Assembly: GCF_001467025.1 (NCBI RefSeq)
Contig: NZ_LNXV01000003.1
Span: 107,784-171,783, forward strand
DNA from: Legionella brunensis
GTDB lineage: Bacteria; Pseudomonadota; Gammaproteobacteria; Legionellales; Legionellaceae
Direction: 5' to 3'
Length of the DNA: 64,000 nt
This document shows positions 15,336 to 25,457 of this stretch, piece by piece. Numbering within the stretch: the stretch's first letter is position 1; the number at the start of each line of letters is the position of its first letter. Made by a program: the position numbers and the translations under genes. Below the pieces are notes generated by a model that was not told the origin of the DNA, searched no databases, and worked only from the letters and a program-made list of their open reading frames with translations.

Positions 15336-18026
15336 CTAATGCGCTTCATCCCAATCATGACCGATACCAATTGAAACTTGTAGTGGCACGGATAATTTCA
15401 CGGCATGTTCCATTAACTCACGGATAGTGTGAGTCGTTGCATCCACGTAATCTTGATGTACCTCAAAAACCAGTTCGTCGTGAACCTGCATGATCATTCT
15501 TGAATAGGGTATTTGTTGGGTTGTCTGCCATTTGGCAATGGCTAACATGGCTTTTTTGATAATATCGGCAGCAGTGCCTTGCATAGGAGCATTAATTGCC
15601 ATTCTTTCCGCTGCTTTTTGGCGAACCATATTGCGTGTATTAATTTCGGGTAAGTGAAGACGACGGCCAAAAAGTGTTTCTACATAACCCTGCTGATGAG
15701 CTTGATGACGAGTGCGCTCCATGTATTCAAGAACCCCAGGGTAGCGTTTAAAATAAGAGTCCATATAATTCTGGGCGTCTTGTCGTTCGATTCCCAATTG
15801 TTTGGCTAATCCAAAAGCGGACATGCCATAAATCAAACCAAAATTAATCGCTTTGGAGCGACGGCGTTGTTCATGGCTGACCTTGTCTAGTGGAACCTGA
15901 AAAATTTCGCTCGCTGTGGCTGCATGAATATCCCATCCCATAGTAAACGCTTTAAGCAAATTTTCATCTTGAGAGAGGTGAGCCATAATACGAAGTTCAA
16001 TCTGTGAATAATCTGCCGCTAAAAGTACATGTGCTGGTGGAGCAACAAAGGCTTTACGAATTAAACGACCCTCATCGTTGCGGATGGGAATATTTTGTAG
16101 ATTAGGTTCACTCGAAGATAATCGACCAGTTGCTGCCACGGCTTGGTTATAACTGGTATGTACGCGATGAGTAATTGAATTAATGCATTTAGGTAGGGCA
16201 TCAATGTAGGTGCTTACCAATTTACTTAAACTGCGGTACTCCAGAATGACTGCGGGTAAGCGATAATCAAAGGCTAACTCTTGTAAAACCGATTCAGCGG
16301 TTGACGGTTGGCCTGTAGGTGTTTTGCTAAACACAGGTAATTTTAAGTCATCAAAAAGAATTTCTTGCAGTTGTTTGGGTGAGTTTAAATTAAAAGTCTT
16401 CCCAGCTAGTTCAACTGCCTCTCGTTCAAGCTCAATCATTCGCGATTTCAATCGTTCCCCATGTTTTGCAAGCGTTTCTTCATCAATGAGAACTCCTTTA
16501 AATTCCATCTCTGCAAGAACAGGGAGCAAGGGCATTTCAATTTCCTGCAATACTTTTCTTACGCCTTCATCAAGCAAGGAGTAAAGTTTGTTATGCAATT
16601 TTAAGGAAACGTCGGCAGCCCCTGCTGCATAGGGGGCTGCCTGCTCTACGGTAATTCGGTCAAATGGTAACTGTTTTGCACCCTTACCAGCAATGTCTTC
16701 ATAACCGATAACTTTATGGCCTAAATATTTTAAAGCGAGTGAATCTCTATCATGCTTGCTGGCATTACTGTTTAGCACATAAGACTCAAGCATAATATCA
16801 AAAGCAATTCCTTTTAAATTAATATCATGTTTCTTTAATACATTGTAATCGTATTTTAAATTGTGACCAATTTTGCTGATTTGCGGATTCTCTAGAATTG
16901 GTTTTAAAGCCGCCAATACTCCTTCGCGAGATAACTGCATGCTGTTATCCTTATGAGCAAAAGGAATATAAACAGGTTTGTCTTCCTCTATGGCAAGACC
17001 AATGCCAATGATTTCTGCATCGAGTGAAGCTCTATTATCCGTTTCAATATTCATGCAAAATGTAGCACAAGAATGCAATTGCGTCAGAAACTCGGTAAAT
17101 TGGTTTTCTGAATTAATAATAGAAAAATTGCTTGAGGAGAGAAGAGATTGTGGCTGGTTCGCCATATCGTTTTCTTCTTCACCTAATAGTTCTTTTAGCC
17201 AGGTTTTAAATTCCATTTCGCGTGTTAAAGCAATAAGTCGTTCGCGGTTTGCTTTCTTGCTAGCTAAATCGGACAGGGTCAGCGGCAAACTCACGTCAGT
17301 TTTTATGGTTACCAAGCGTTTGGACAATGGTAAATGAGATAAACTTTCGCGTAAGTACTCGCCAATTTTGCCCCCGATATTGGTGGCATTATTGATTAAA
17401 TTATCCAGCGTTTGATATTCCTGTAACCACTTGGCAGCAGTTTTAGGACCACATTTAGTGACACCAGGAATGTTATCCACACTGTCACCGACGAGCGTTA
17501 GGTAATCAATAATTTGAGCAGGACTTACCCCAAATTTATTCTTCACTCCCTCGACATCAAGCACCTGATTGGTCATGGTATTTACTAAGGTGACATGTTC
17601 GTTCACCAGTTGTGCCATGTCCTTGTCACTGGTAGAAATCAATACCGACTGTCCTTGTGTCGTGGCCCAGTGTGCCAGTGTGCCAATGACATCGTCTGCT
17701 TCAACACCTTTGATAATCAGGAGAGGTAATCCCATCGCTTCTAATAAAACCATTAATGGCTGAAATTGACAACTTAAGTCATCAGGCATGGGAGCTCGAT
17801 GAGCTTTATATTCTGGATACCACTCATCTCTAAAGGTTTTTCCTTTAGCATCAAAGATTACCGCAATTTGCGTAGGGTTATAATCTTTGATCAATCGCTT
17901 AACCATGTTGGCTACTCCATATACGGCTCCTGTTGGCTGCCCCTTCGAAGTGGTTAGCGGAGGGAGCGCGTGAAAAGCGCGAAAGAAGTAGGAAGAACCA
18001 TCAATTAGGATCAGCGGTGCGGTCAT
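15336..18026 (-). CDS. polA: DNA polymerase I
   Basis: Repair and Okazaki-fragment polymerase, 896 residues. Domains: 5'-3' exonuclease (about 1-290, with LILIDGSSYFFRAFHALPPL and GDSVDNIPGV), a 3'-5' exonuclease fold (about 305-490) and the polymerase (about 500-896, with DYSQIELRIMAHLS, RRSKAINFGLIYGM and the catalytic QVHDELVFEV). In the exonuclease fold the Asp equivalent to E. coli D355 is Asn (MNIETD, codon 17049-17051) and the one equivalent to D501 is Ala (YAAGAADV, codon 16617-16619), while E357 and D424 are kept. Proofreading is therefore probably lost. It shares one base with the lpxD stop. Confidence 0.97.
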   Translation of the reverse strand: MTAPLILIDGSSYFFRAFHALPPLTTSKGQPTGAVYGVANMVKRLIKDYNPTQIAVIFDAKGKTFRDEWYPEYKAHRAPMPDDLSCQFQPLMVLLEAMGLPLLIIKGVEADDVIGTLAHWATTQGQSVLISTSDKDMAQLVNEHVTLVNTMTNQVLDVEGVKNKFGVSPAQIIDYLTLVGDSVDNIPGVTKCGPKTAAKWLQEYQTLDNLINNATNIGGKIGEYLRESLSHLPLSKRLVTIKTDVSLPLTLSDLASKKANRERLIALTREMEFKTWLKELLGEEENDMANQPQSLLSSSNFSIINSENQFTEFLTQLHSCATFCMNIETDNRASLDAEIIGIGLAIEEDKPVYIPFAHKDNSMQLSREGVLAALKPILENPQISKIGHNLKYDYNVLKKHDINLKGIAFDIMLESYVLNSNASKHDRDSLALKYLGHKVIGYEDIAGKGAKQLPFDRITVEQAAPYAAGAADVSLKLHNKLYSLLDEGVRKVLQEIEMPLLPVLAEMEFKGVLIDEETLAKHGERLKSRMIELEREAVELAGKTFNLNSPKQLQEILFDDLKLPVFSKTPTGQPSTAESVLQELAFDYRLPAVILEYRSLSKLVSTYIDALPKCINSITHRVHTSYNQAVAATGRLSSSEPNLQNIPIRNDEGRLIRKAFVAPPAHVLLAADYSQIELRIMAHLSQDENLLKAFTMGWDIHAATASEIFQVPLDKVSHEQRRRSKAINFGLIYGMSAFGLAKQLGIERQDAQNYMDSYFKRYPGVLEYMERTRHQAHQQGYVETLFGRRLHLPEINTRNMVRQKAAERMAINAPMQGTAADIIKKAMLAIAKWQTTQQIPYSRMIMQVHDELVFEVHQDYVDATTHTIRELMEHAVKLSVPLQVSIGIGHDWDEAH

Positions 18027-19075
18027 TAGTCGGTCTCTTGTTGTGCTAAGCGTTGACTGAGTTCGTCAACTTTTTCGCTTAAATTTTTCAAATTTTTACG
18101 CATCAAAGGAATACGTGTTACAGATAATTCCTGCTCAATAGCCTTGTCTCTGGGACGAGCAGGGCTACCTAAATAAACGTTACCTTGTTTCAGATGCTTT
18201 TTGGGTGGGACGCCAGCACGAGCAGCCAGGATAACTCCATCATCAATGCGAACATGATCACTAACTCCTACATTTGCTGCAAAAATGACGTTATCACCGC
18301 TAGTAGTACTTCCGGCAATGCCAGTAAATGCACAAAGAATATTGTGTTTACCCAGCTTTACGGCGTGAGCGATTTGCACCAAATTATCAATTTTTGTACC
18401 TTTACCGATTACCGTTGCCCCTAAAGTTGCTCTATCAATTGCAGAATTAGCACCAATTTCCACATCATCTTCAATAATTACATTTCCAACATGGGGAACT
18501 TTCAAATGATGATTATCTATAAAAGTATAGCCAAAACCATCTGAACCAATAACTGTTGAGGCATGAATAGAAACGCGCGAACCGATTTGACATTGTTCGT
18601 AAATAGTAACGTGAGGATGGATGATTGTATCTGTACCAATGGTGACGTTTTCGCCGATATAAACATGGCTTTTTAGCACGCAGTTATCACCAATCGTGGC
18701 TCCTGACTCGATGGTAACATAAGGGCCGATGGCAATGTTGTTACCTAACATAGCATCCTTAGCAATCACTGCAGTAGGATGAATACCCGCGGTGGCTTTT
18801 TTGTCTGGATAAAAATAATGCAGCAGTTGAATAAATGCTTTAAAAGGGTGCGTTACTTGGATAATAGGTTTTACTGTGCTCGTAACAGAATCACTTACCA
18901 GGATAGCCGCTGCTTGAGAGTTTTCTGCCAATTGCAAATTGTCGTTGCCATCGGCAAAAACTAGAGAGCCGGTAATAATTTTATCAATTGGGGCTAATGA
19001 AGAGACTTGAGTTGTTTCATCACCAATTACTACCCCGTTGACTATATTAGCTATCTCATACAGCGAAGCGTTCAT
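18026..19075 (-). CDS. lpxD: UDP-3-O-acylglucosamine N-acyltransferase
   Basis: Third step of lipid A synthesis: adds the N-linked 3-hydroxyacyl chain to UDP-3-O-acylglucosamine. The 349-residue protein has an N-terminal uridine-binding domain (1-100), a long left-handed beta-helix of hexapeptide repeats (about 100-300), the catalytic His in [11 protein letters not shown], and a C-terminal coiled helix. Legionella carries more than one lpxD gene, and this copy is not beside lpxA or fabZ but between a ketosynthase gene and polA, so it may be the second paralogue. The stop overlaps the polA start (TAATG). Confidence 0.92.
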   Translation of the reverse strand: MNASLYEIANIVNGVVIGDETTQVSSLAPIDKIITGSLVFADGNDNLQLAENSQAAAILVSDSVTSTVKPIIQVTHPFKAFIQLLHYFYPDKKATAGIHPTAVIAKDAMLGNNIAIGPYVTIESGATIGDNCVLKSHVYIGENVTIGTDTIIHPHVTIYEQCQIGSRVSIHASTVIGSDGFGYTFIDNHHLKVPHVGNVIIEDDVEIGANSAIDRATLGATVIGKGTKIDNLVQIAHAVKLGKHNILCAFTGIAGSTTSGDNVIFAANVGVSDHVRIDDGVILAARAGVPPKKHLKQGNVYLGSPARPRDKAIEQELSVTRIPLMRKNLKNLSEKVDELSQRLAQQETD

Positions 19076-19140
19076 TAATGTACCTTATAATCGTGCAAAA
19101 TAGTGCGATTATAACGCGATGCTGCTTTAGTTGCGAATCT

Positions 19141-20364
19141 TTATACCCTTCGCAACAATAAAGCGGCATTCGCCCCACCAAAAGCGAAGTGATTGGATAA
19201 GGCGATATCAATTTGCTGTTTGCGAGCATGGTTGGCAACATAGTCTAGATCACAAGTAGGGTCAGGTTCATGGAGGTTAATGGTAGGGAGCAAACAGTCA
19301 TGTTGTAAGCTTAAGGTTGTGGCAATAATTTCCATCGCGCCAGCGGCACCAATGGCATGTCCAGTCATTGCCTTTTGAGCTGTAATAGGTATTTCATAGG
19401 CTCGTTTACCAAAGACAGCCTTAATGGTTTCTGTTTCTGTGACATCGTTCAATTGGGTACCAGTACCATGAGCATTAATGTATTGGACATCGCCAATTGC
19501 AAGTCTTGCGTCATCTAATGCAGCATGAATGGCTCGAACTTGCCCTTGCATATTAGGGGCCGTGACATGATAGGCATCACAGCTGCCACCAAATCCGATA
19601 ATTTCGGCATATATTTTAGCTCCGCGAGCTTTTGCATGTTGTAATTCTTCGAGGATTAAAATTCCTGCACCATCGGCCATGACTAGTCCATCGCGATTGA
19701 TGTCAAAAGGACGGCTTGCCAGATGTGGATTTTCATTTTGTGTGGACATAACCCGTAGCTTACACCAGGCTGCCATAATAGTTTCCCAAAGTAAGGACTC
19801 TGTTCCACCACATAAGGCGAGTGGTAGTTGACCAAAAGCAATTTGTTGATAGGCATAACCAATCGCTTCTGCTGATGAAACACAAGCATTGGAAATCGTT
19901 GAGTTGGGTCCGCCAAGTCCGAAGGCAATGGCAATATGATTGGCAACGGAGTTGGGCATACCACGAATGACACTCAGAGGAGGTATTTTTTTCCAACTTT
20001 GGGTGTAAAAAACATTATAAGCTGCCTCAAGCTCTGGGGTGCCTCCTAAACTGGTGCCAATATAGGTACCCGCCTTACTGCGTTCAGTAGGTGTTAGACC
20101 TGACCTTTCAAGGGCATGATGCGCGCAATAAAGTGCATATTGAGCTACACGGGGGTAACGCTTTGATTTATCAAAATCAGGTAAATGAGCAAGGGACAGA
20201 TTTTTAATTTCGCCGCCAATTTGTGTTGGATAGGGGGTGGGATCATAACTTTGAATACGTTCGATGCCGCATTGACCCTCAACGGCTGCTTCCCAAAAAG
20301 CTTCAAGCCCATGTCCGATGGAAGAAACTATTTCCATTCCAGTGATGACAACCCGTTTTTTCAT
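19141..20364 (-). CDS. Beta-ketoacyl-ACP synthase (FabF-like)
   Basis: Thiolase-fold condensing enzyme of 407 residues. The nucleophile lies in ISNACVSSAEAIGYA, the first active-site His in NAHGTGTQLND, and the second in SNHFAFGGANAALLL; the AMTGHAIGAAGAMEI loop carries the Lys-to-Thr region (QKAMTGH). All three catalytic positions (C, H, H) are intact. It differs from housekeeping FabF in the Cys loop (NACVSS instead of xACATS), so a specialised chain-elongation role is possible. Its position just before lpxD suggests a lipid A or fatty acid link. Product spacing to lpxD is 65 bases. Confidence 0.85.
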   Translation of the reverse strand: MKKRVVITGMEIVSSIGHGLEAFWEAAVEGQCGIERIQSYDPTPYPTQIGGEIKNLSLAHLPDFDKSKRYPRVAQYALYCAHHALERSGLTPTERSKAGTYIGTSLGGTPELEAAYNVFYTQSWKKIPPLSVIRGMPNSVANHIAIAFGLGGPNSTISNACVSSAEAIGYAYQQIAFGQLPLALCGGTESLLWETIMAAWCKLRVMSTQNENPHLASRPFDINRDGLVMADGAGILILEELQHAKARGAKIYAEIIGFGGSCDAYHVTAPNMQGQVRAIHAALDDARLAIGDVQYINAHGTGTQLNDVTETETIKAVFGKRAYEIPITAQKAMTGHAIGAAGAMEIIATTLSLQHDCLLPTINLHEPDPTCDLDYVANHARKQQIDIALSNHFAFGGANAALLLRRV

Positions 20365-20430
20365 TCCATCCCCTCAGGCTTGTTCCTTTTGCAGTAAAGA
20401 GCAAATACTAAATGTCCTTTAGAAAATCTG

Positions 20431-21657
20431 TCAAGCTGAATTCACATTACTTTGTTTTCCGGCATTATTTTTTCCACAGATAAGCATTTCATCTTCTTTA
20501 AGGAGATGGTTATAAAGTTTTAATACCAATTTACGGGAGTGATCATTTTCATGATTAGTAGCGCTATTAAATAAGGCGCTAATAATCATTTGGTTGCAAG
20601 GTACATAGATGTAAACAGCGCGATAACCTAAAGTTTCACCTTCATAAAACCAATAATGACCAATCTTTTCATCATAGCCCTGAGAAATACCAAGGCCAAA
20701 TCCGTAATGGTCATCGGGGTTTGTTATTGGTAATGGCAAACCTGATGAGGTGGAAACTAATTGCTGCATTTTTCCTTGCTGGACTTTGGTCAGTAGTTTG
20801 TTCTCAATGAACAAATTCTCTATCCAGTGGACAACATCCTCACTATTGGCTACAACCGCACCGGCAGCTCCTGCCCAACTTAAATTATTCTCCGTGACAT
20901 CTTGCCCTAACAATTCGGGATTTGCGTAAATATTATAGGAATAACCTCTGACTAACCTTGATAAGACATTGGGAGGGTAGTTCGGAACGGGATAAAACGT
21001 ATTTTTTAAATTCAGAGGTTTTATAATTTTGTCGACGATTAAATTATGAAAAGACTTGTTATAGGCTTTAGTTAATATTTTATCCATTAACACATAACCC
21101 GTATTACTGTAAAAATAGCCGGGTTTACGAGGCGGATTATGCTTTTGGGGATAAACAAGTTTAATTAAATCATCTTGACTCCAGTATTGCTGCAAATTTT
21201 TACTAACGAGATAGTTAAAGGTTGGTGAATCAGAATAATTAGGGATGCCAGTGCTCATATTGAGTAATCTAGTAAGCGTTAAATCGCCCCAGTGGGGATA
21301 GTTGGATAAATAATTACTTAAAGTATCTGTCAACTTAAGTTTGTCTTCGCTTTCAGCAAGTAGCGTAATCGCTGCAGTAAATGATTTAGTAATGCTGCCT
21401 AGATTAAAGAGAGAGTTTTCATCGATGAGAGCACTCCCGGGAGTATTGTCCCTATGGCCAACGACATAGGTGTCTACTTTGTCTTTTGCCTTAATTGAAA
21501 CCTGAATGGCAGAGATTAATTCCTCTTGGCTGTATTTGTTTAGATGCTCCTGCATGATCTGAGTTATGGCATTTTTTGCATTGTCTTTTGATGGATTAGA
21601 AGGTGCGGCAATAGCAATTGATGCAATAGCCCAAAAGGTGAACAGGATTTTTTTCAT
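20431..21657 (-). CDS. Secreted serine hydrolase, beta-lactamase/PBP4* family
   Basis: A 408-residue protein with a signal peptide (MKKILFTFWAIASIAIAA) and a class C beta-lactamase-type fold. The active-site SxxK is in LGSITKSFTA and the YxN in YSNTGYVLMD; a late HYWFYEGETLGYRA segment takes the place of the KTG strand (HxG variant). Such proteins act as D-Ala-D-Ala carboxypeptidases, esterases or peptidases. Location is the periplasm or outside. No neighbours hint at the substrate. Three Cys near the C-terminal end (NPCNQ-type and ICGKN) are not seen in housekeeping enzymes. Confidence 0.85.
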   Translation of the reverse strand: MKKILFTFWAIASIAIAAPSNPSKDNAKNAITQIMQEHLNKYSQEELISAIQVSIKAKDKVDTYVVGHRDNTPGSALIDENSLFNLGSITKSFTAAITLLAESEDKLKLTDTLSNYLSNYPHWGDLTLTRLLNMSTGIPNYSDSPTFNYLVSKNLQQYWSQDDLIKLVYPQKHNPPRKPGYFYSNTGYVLMDKILTKAYNKSFHNLIVDKIIKPLNLKNTFYPVPNYPPNVLSRLVRGYSYNIYANPELLGQDVTENNLSWAGAAGAVVANSEDVVHWIENLFIENKLLTKVQQGKMQQLVSTSSGLPLPITNPDDHYGFGLGISQGYDEKIGHYWFYEGETLGYRAVYIYVPCNQMIISALFNSATNHENDHSRKLVLKLYNHLLKEDEMLICGKNNAGKQSNVNSA

Positions 21658-21747
21658 ATCGATAGCCTAAGAATATTAATAATTAATCAATTAATACTCT
21701 TAAACTAACATGGGTAAAAGAAGAATCGCAATAAAGCTTGACTTATT

Positions 21748-21795
21748 AGGGGTTGTCTACATTTCGCTAGCTTTAGGCAAATGTAGACAGCCCCT
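21748..21795. repeat. Long imperfect palindrome
   Basis: AGGGGTTGTCTACATTT (21748-21764) and AAATGTAGACAGCCCCT (21779-21795) form a 17-bp stem with a single G-U pair and a 14-base loop, between the 3' end of the LepB-like gene and the start of the serine hydrolase. No T tract follows on either strand, so it may be a REP-like or miniature element and not a simple terminator. Confidence 0.6.
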
Positions 21796-21808
21796 ATAGA
21801 GTTAAAAT

Positions 21809-24800
21809 TTATCTACTCTTTTTAGGGGTAGGGGATGAGTCTATAAGCCGCGCGTGCTCGTTCTCTTCCTCTGGTGATTGGATCATTGAAGTCATTTCCT
21901 GTGCTCTAGTTGTAAGTGATTTACTGAAAAAGAAGGAGTCGCCTTTGGCAGCGCGAATACCACCTACTAATAACCCTAATCCAGCAAAGAGCACACTGAT
22001 CATCATGATCACATCCGCTACTAGACGTCGTGTACTGTGGCGATGACTAAATTCATTTTGTGCAGCATCCACTAGTGCCTTAGCCTGTTCTTTTACTGGA
22101 GCATCCGATAAACGAATATTTAATGCTTGGTCATAAAAATTATTCACAGAAGTGCTATATTTTTCACCATGGTTGTGGTCTATACCAAGTTGTAATTTTT
22201 CATCGTGAAATTTTTTCAACTCAAGTAAGTCAGCGATTAATTCAGTAGTGAAATTTTTCTTATTAGTATGGGCAATAACATCCCAAAGAGCTTTATCGGA
22301 GAGCACGGCGTTTCTAAAAGCGGCTTTTAATCCCTCATCAATAGACTGGGGCTCAAGTAGAGTCGCCAATTTATTCAGTGCTTTATTGATATCAGAAATG
22401 GGTGTATCGCCTGGCAATATGTTGTTTATATAAAGAGCTGACAAGTCACTATTTATCGCTTTAACTTCTTCATAAAGCGTTATTGACTCTACGCCAAGTT
22501 TTGAAAAAGCCTCGCTTACTGTAGAGAAAGCATCAACTTTTGCAGATAGAGTTAACTTCCTATCGTAAATTTCCACTGCTTGGTAAAAATTATTTACTTT
22601 GCTTCTTTGCTCAAATGCAGTTTGAAATTCTGTGTTTAGAGTTTTAGGTAATTGACTATAGAAAGTCTGCAAAGTCTTAAACTGCTGTTGATTCTCAGCA
22701 AGTTGTGTCGAATGGATGTTATTAACTGCTACATCAAATTGAGCAAGATGAGATTGCCAAACAACCCTCTGAGCTGCAGTGAGCTCTTCCTGGTAATCAA
22801 TTTGCAAGTTCATAGGTAGGGCACGGTAGGCTGTCTCAAAATTTGAGAAGGCAGAGATTTTGTTTGGAGCCCGCTGAAACTGATCACGTTGCGACTTATA
22901 GGTTTCATGACGAGTTTGTAGATCAGAAAATTCTTTTTCTCTTTGTTCAAATGCAGCTTGAGATTGCTTATTAGTTAAGGATTTAGACCATTTTGTATGG
23001 AAAGCCTCTAATGTTTTAAACTGCTGTGGCTTTTCAGAAAGTTGTGCTGCATCAAATTGGTCAAGATGGGCTTGCCAAACAAGTTCAAGAGCTGCAATGA
23101 ATTCGTTTTGATAATCACTTTGCAAATCAAGCGGTAGCGCGTGATAAGCTTGCTCGAAAGTTGAGAAAGCGGGGATTTTATCTTGAGCTTGCTGGAACTT
23201 ATCATATTGCGATTTATAGGTTTCACGACGCATCTGTAATTCTGAAAATTCTGTTTCAGCTTTTTCCATGTCACTGGCAAGTGCAGCTTTAAATGCCTTG
23301 GGTAACATCTCAGCACTTTCCTTAAAGGCTTTCAAGGCTACTTCTTTATCAGCGAAGAGAGGGGCACTTTGAAATGTCACTTGATGATTGCGAACATAAA
23401 CTATTTGTTCATGCAATTTGGATAACAGGGGGATTTTTTCTAGGTGAGGTTTATCTTCCCGGGCACTGAAAGCACTTTCTTCTTTTGCAAGCGTTTCGAC
23501 CATACGCCCCCATAAGGTGTTATTACCGATAATTCTAAATAGCAACGCACTTGGCTCTTTATCGGTTAATTCTTCCAGGCAGATAGTAGCTAGTTGAGCG
23601 CCAGTCATCTCTTTAAGTTCTTGCTCACTAATCGCATAGAAAAAATTACTTTCAAATTCTACTGGTGCACTTGGATTTGAACTTTGTAGCAAAACAGCTA
23701 ATTTCTCATTCGCTAGTTTGAATGCCGCAATGGCATCTGCTAATCCAAGTATTAAGGGTTCCATTAGCTCGTTAGATTTAAGTTTGACATCCGTAAGAGC
23801 TACTGCCTGCTGTTTTTTTAGGGCTATAAGTTGTGCAATTAAAGTAAGGCCAGCAGTTGAAAGATTTTCTATCGCTGTCCAGAGTGGGGCTGGAGTGTTA
23901 CTACGATAGGTGGTAACTGCGGTCTCATAGGGTCTAAAACGGTGAGTAATTACCCTACCATATCGATCTATATCCAAGGTAAACAAGCGACGCAAAATGA
24001 CGCTTTCGCGATATTGGGGAACAAAAGCATGTCCTAACTGGATTTCCTTATCCCCTTTATAATGTGGAACTAGCAAATTATTGTTGGCTACAGGGTGAGG
24101 ATAGAGTTGCCAAGAATTACTAGCGTCAATTTGATGGGTAATGAGATCGAGGTAATGATTAAATTTCTGGATTAACTCTTGAGGCTCTAAGGTAGTAAAA
24201 TCAAGCAAATTCACGTTAACTCGAGGGAATTCCACTTCTAGATCTTCAACGAAATCAGGAAATGCGACTTCTTCGTTCACACTCAATGGAATCGCGCTTG
24301 TATAGATAGTGCTTTTAAAAAGGGAGCTTTCCTCTTGATGTGGAGCCAATTCTTCTTTAAGCTCCCTGATTTTCTTAAGTCTGTGGTTTAATGTGCCTGC
24401 AAAGGTCTGGGCAACCTTGTCATAATTTCCCTCCTCACCAAAAGTAACCTCAGCAAATTCAGGAATGGCAAGATAAGTAGCCAATTTTTTCTTTGTCTCT
24501 GTATCCAACAAATCCTTAGGAATTTTGCTTAATGCGTTCTTAACCATCGTAAGCATTAGATCGGCTGCGGTATGTATTGTGTCTTCTTTTTTAGCTACCT
24601 CATCCATTTTTTCCGTCAAAGTTATTCCCTTTTTGGCAATTTCTGTAAGTAGACCTACAATATTACGATAATTGGCAATATAGCCTTTTGTCCATTTTTT
24701 AATGTTTAAGACGCCCTCATATTCTGCTGGAGAAAGAATATCTTCATTATTACTAGGAGCTGCAAAGTAGCGGAAGGCATCACCCCAGTCGATGCGGGCA

Positions 24801-25345
24801 AATTGCTGAAGGGCTCGCTCTAAGGGATGAGCATGGGTGGGATTTAAACGCACCATATTGCCACTATGCACGCTATAAGCCCCTAAGAGCAATGAGAACA
24901 GCAGTGATATTGATAAACCAAAATATTGCCCACCTTGTGTTAGCAGTGGGTAAGCGTTAGGACCATTGAGCATTTCCCACAAAGGATCACGATCAGAACC
25001 ATCTTTATAGCCTGTACCAATGATTTTCCATAGTTCGGTTAGAGCAACTTTAGGTTGAATTAAGCCATAAGAGCCATCCTCAAATTGGATAAGATCGGCA
25101 AAAATTAGTGACTTAGTGTAGTTTGGGGGAAGCTTGCCTTCCTTGATTAAAGGTTCTAAAAGAAGTTCTTTAAACTCATTTAATAAAAGACCCGCAAATA
25201 ACTCGGTAAATAATTCTTTTTTATCTTTAGGGGCTTTAATAAAGAATTCTTCTTTGCTTTTTTCTCCCCTATAAAAACCACTTTTATTTTTGCCCCCTGT
25301 ATCTGCAAATTTATGGAGCTCTTGTCCTTTATATTTAATTGGCAT
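21809..25345 (-). CDS. LepB-like Dot/Icm effector candidate, 1178 aa
   Basis: Residues 1-200 look like the kinase-like N-terminal domain of LepB, the Legionella effector that acts on Rab1 and phosphoinositides: KFADTGGKNKSGFY, FFIKAPKDKKELFTELFAG (Lys37 as a candidate ATP lysine), catalytic-loop-like HSGN (160-163) and a DFG-like DWGDAF (186-191). Residues about 340-640 may correspond to the LepB GAP region, with several Arg. Two tandem repeats of about 108 residues cover 699-914. The tail has a hydrophobic segment (1108-1132), FFFSKSLTTR, and an EEENE cluster 20 residues from the end, like an E-block translocation signal. A PmrA box lies upstream. The LepB match is from memory and needs alignment. 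Confidence 0.75.
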   Translation of the reverse strand: MPIKYKGQELHKFADTGGKNKSGFYRGEKSKEEFFIKAPKDKKELFTELFAGLLLNEFKELLLEPLIKEGKLPPNYTKSLIFADLIQFEDGSYGLIQPKVALTELWKIIGTGYKDGSDRDPLWEMLNGPNAYPLLTQGGQYFGLSISLLFSLLLGAYSVHSGNMVRLNPTHAHPLERALQQFARIDWGDAFRYFAAPSNNEDILSPAEYEGVLNIKKWTKGYIANYRNIVGLLTEIAKKGITLTEKMDEVAKKEDTIHTAADLMLTMVKNALSKIPKDLLDTETKKKLATYLAIPEFAEVTFGEEGNYDKVAQTFAGTLNHRLKKIRELKEELAPHQEESSLFKSTIYTSAIPLSVNEEVAFPDFVEDLEVEFPRVNVNLLDFTTLEPQELIQKFNHYLDLITHQIDASNSWQLYPHPVANNNLLVPHYKGDKEIQLGHAFVPQYRESVILRRLFTLDIDRYGRVITHRFRPYETAVTTYRSNTPAPLWTAIENLSTAGLTLIAQLIALKKQQAVALTDVKLKSNELMEPLILGLADAIAAFKLANEKLAVLLQSSNPSAPVEFESNFFYAISEQELKEMTGAQLATICLEELTDKEPSALLFRIIGNNTLWGRMVETLAKEESAFSAREDKPHLEKIPLLSKLHEQIVYVRNHQVTFQSAPLFADKEVALKAFKESAEMLPKAFKAALASDMEKAETEFSELQMRRETYKSQYDKFQQAQDKIPAFSTFEQAYHALPLDLQSDYQNEFIAALELVWQAHLDQFDAAQLSEKPQQFKTLEAFHTKWSKSLTNKQSQAAFEQREKEFSDLQTRHETYKSQRDQFQRAPNKISAFSNFETAYRALPMNLQIDYQEELTAAQRVVWQSHLAQFDVAVNNIHSTQLAENQQQFKTLQTFYSQLPKTLNTEFQTAFEQRSKVNNFYQAVEIYDRKLTLSAKVDAFSTVSEAFSKLGVESITLYEEVKAINSDLSALYINNILPGDTPISDINKALNKLATLLEPQSIDEGLKAAFRNAVLSDKALWDVIAHTNKKNFTTELIADLLELKKFHDEKLQLGIDHNHGEKYSTSVNNFYDQALNIRLSDAPVKEQAKALVDAAQNEFSHRHSTRRLVADVIMMISVLFAGLGLLVGGIRAAKGDSFFFSKSLTTRAQEMTSMIQSPEEENEHARLIDSSPTPKKSR
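22604..23251 (-). repeat. Two tandem coding repeats within the LepB-like gene
   Basis: Residues 699-804 and 805-914 align through EFSxLQxRxETYKSQ, AFSxFExAYxALPxxLQxDYQxE, VWQxHLxQFD and QQFKTLxxF. The unit is about 106-110 codons, predicted all-helical, and resembles a spectrin-like or coiled module. The copies have diverged clearly at DNA level, so the duplication is old. Confidence 0.75.
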
Positions 25346-25379
25346 TACTTAACTCAAGATAAAAACTGATAATACTGTT

Positions 25380-25412
25380 ATAATAGTGGACAAAGGTTAA
25401 GAGAATATTAAG
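25380..25412 (-). promoter_or_regulatory. PmrA-type tandem box and -10 of the LepB-like gene
   Basis: On the minus strand CTTAATATT-CT-CTTAACCTT (25412 down to 25393) has one perfect and one 7-of-9 half-site of the PmrA consensus with the correct 2-base spacer. Seven bases later TATTAT (25385-25380) is the likely -10, followed by the ATG at 25345. This is the best of the three such boxes in the window. Confidence 0.75.
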
Positions 25413-25457
25413 ATAGAAAATTGATTGTAGGCGATTGTTTGAATAACTCTCTTTCTA

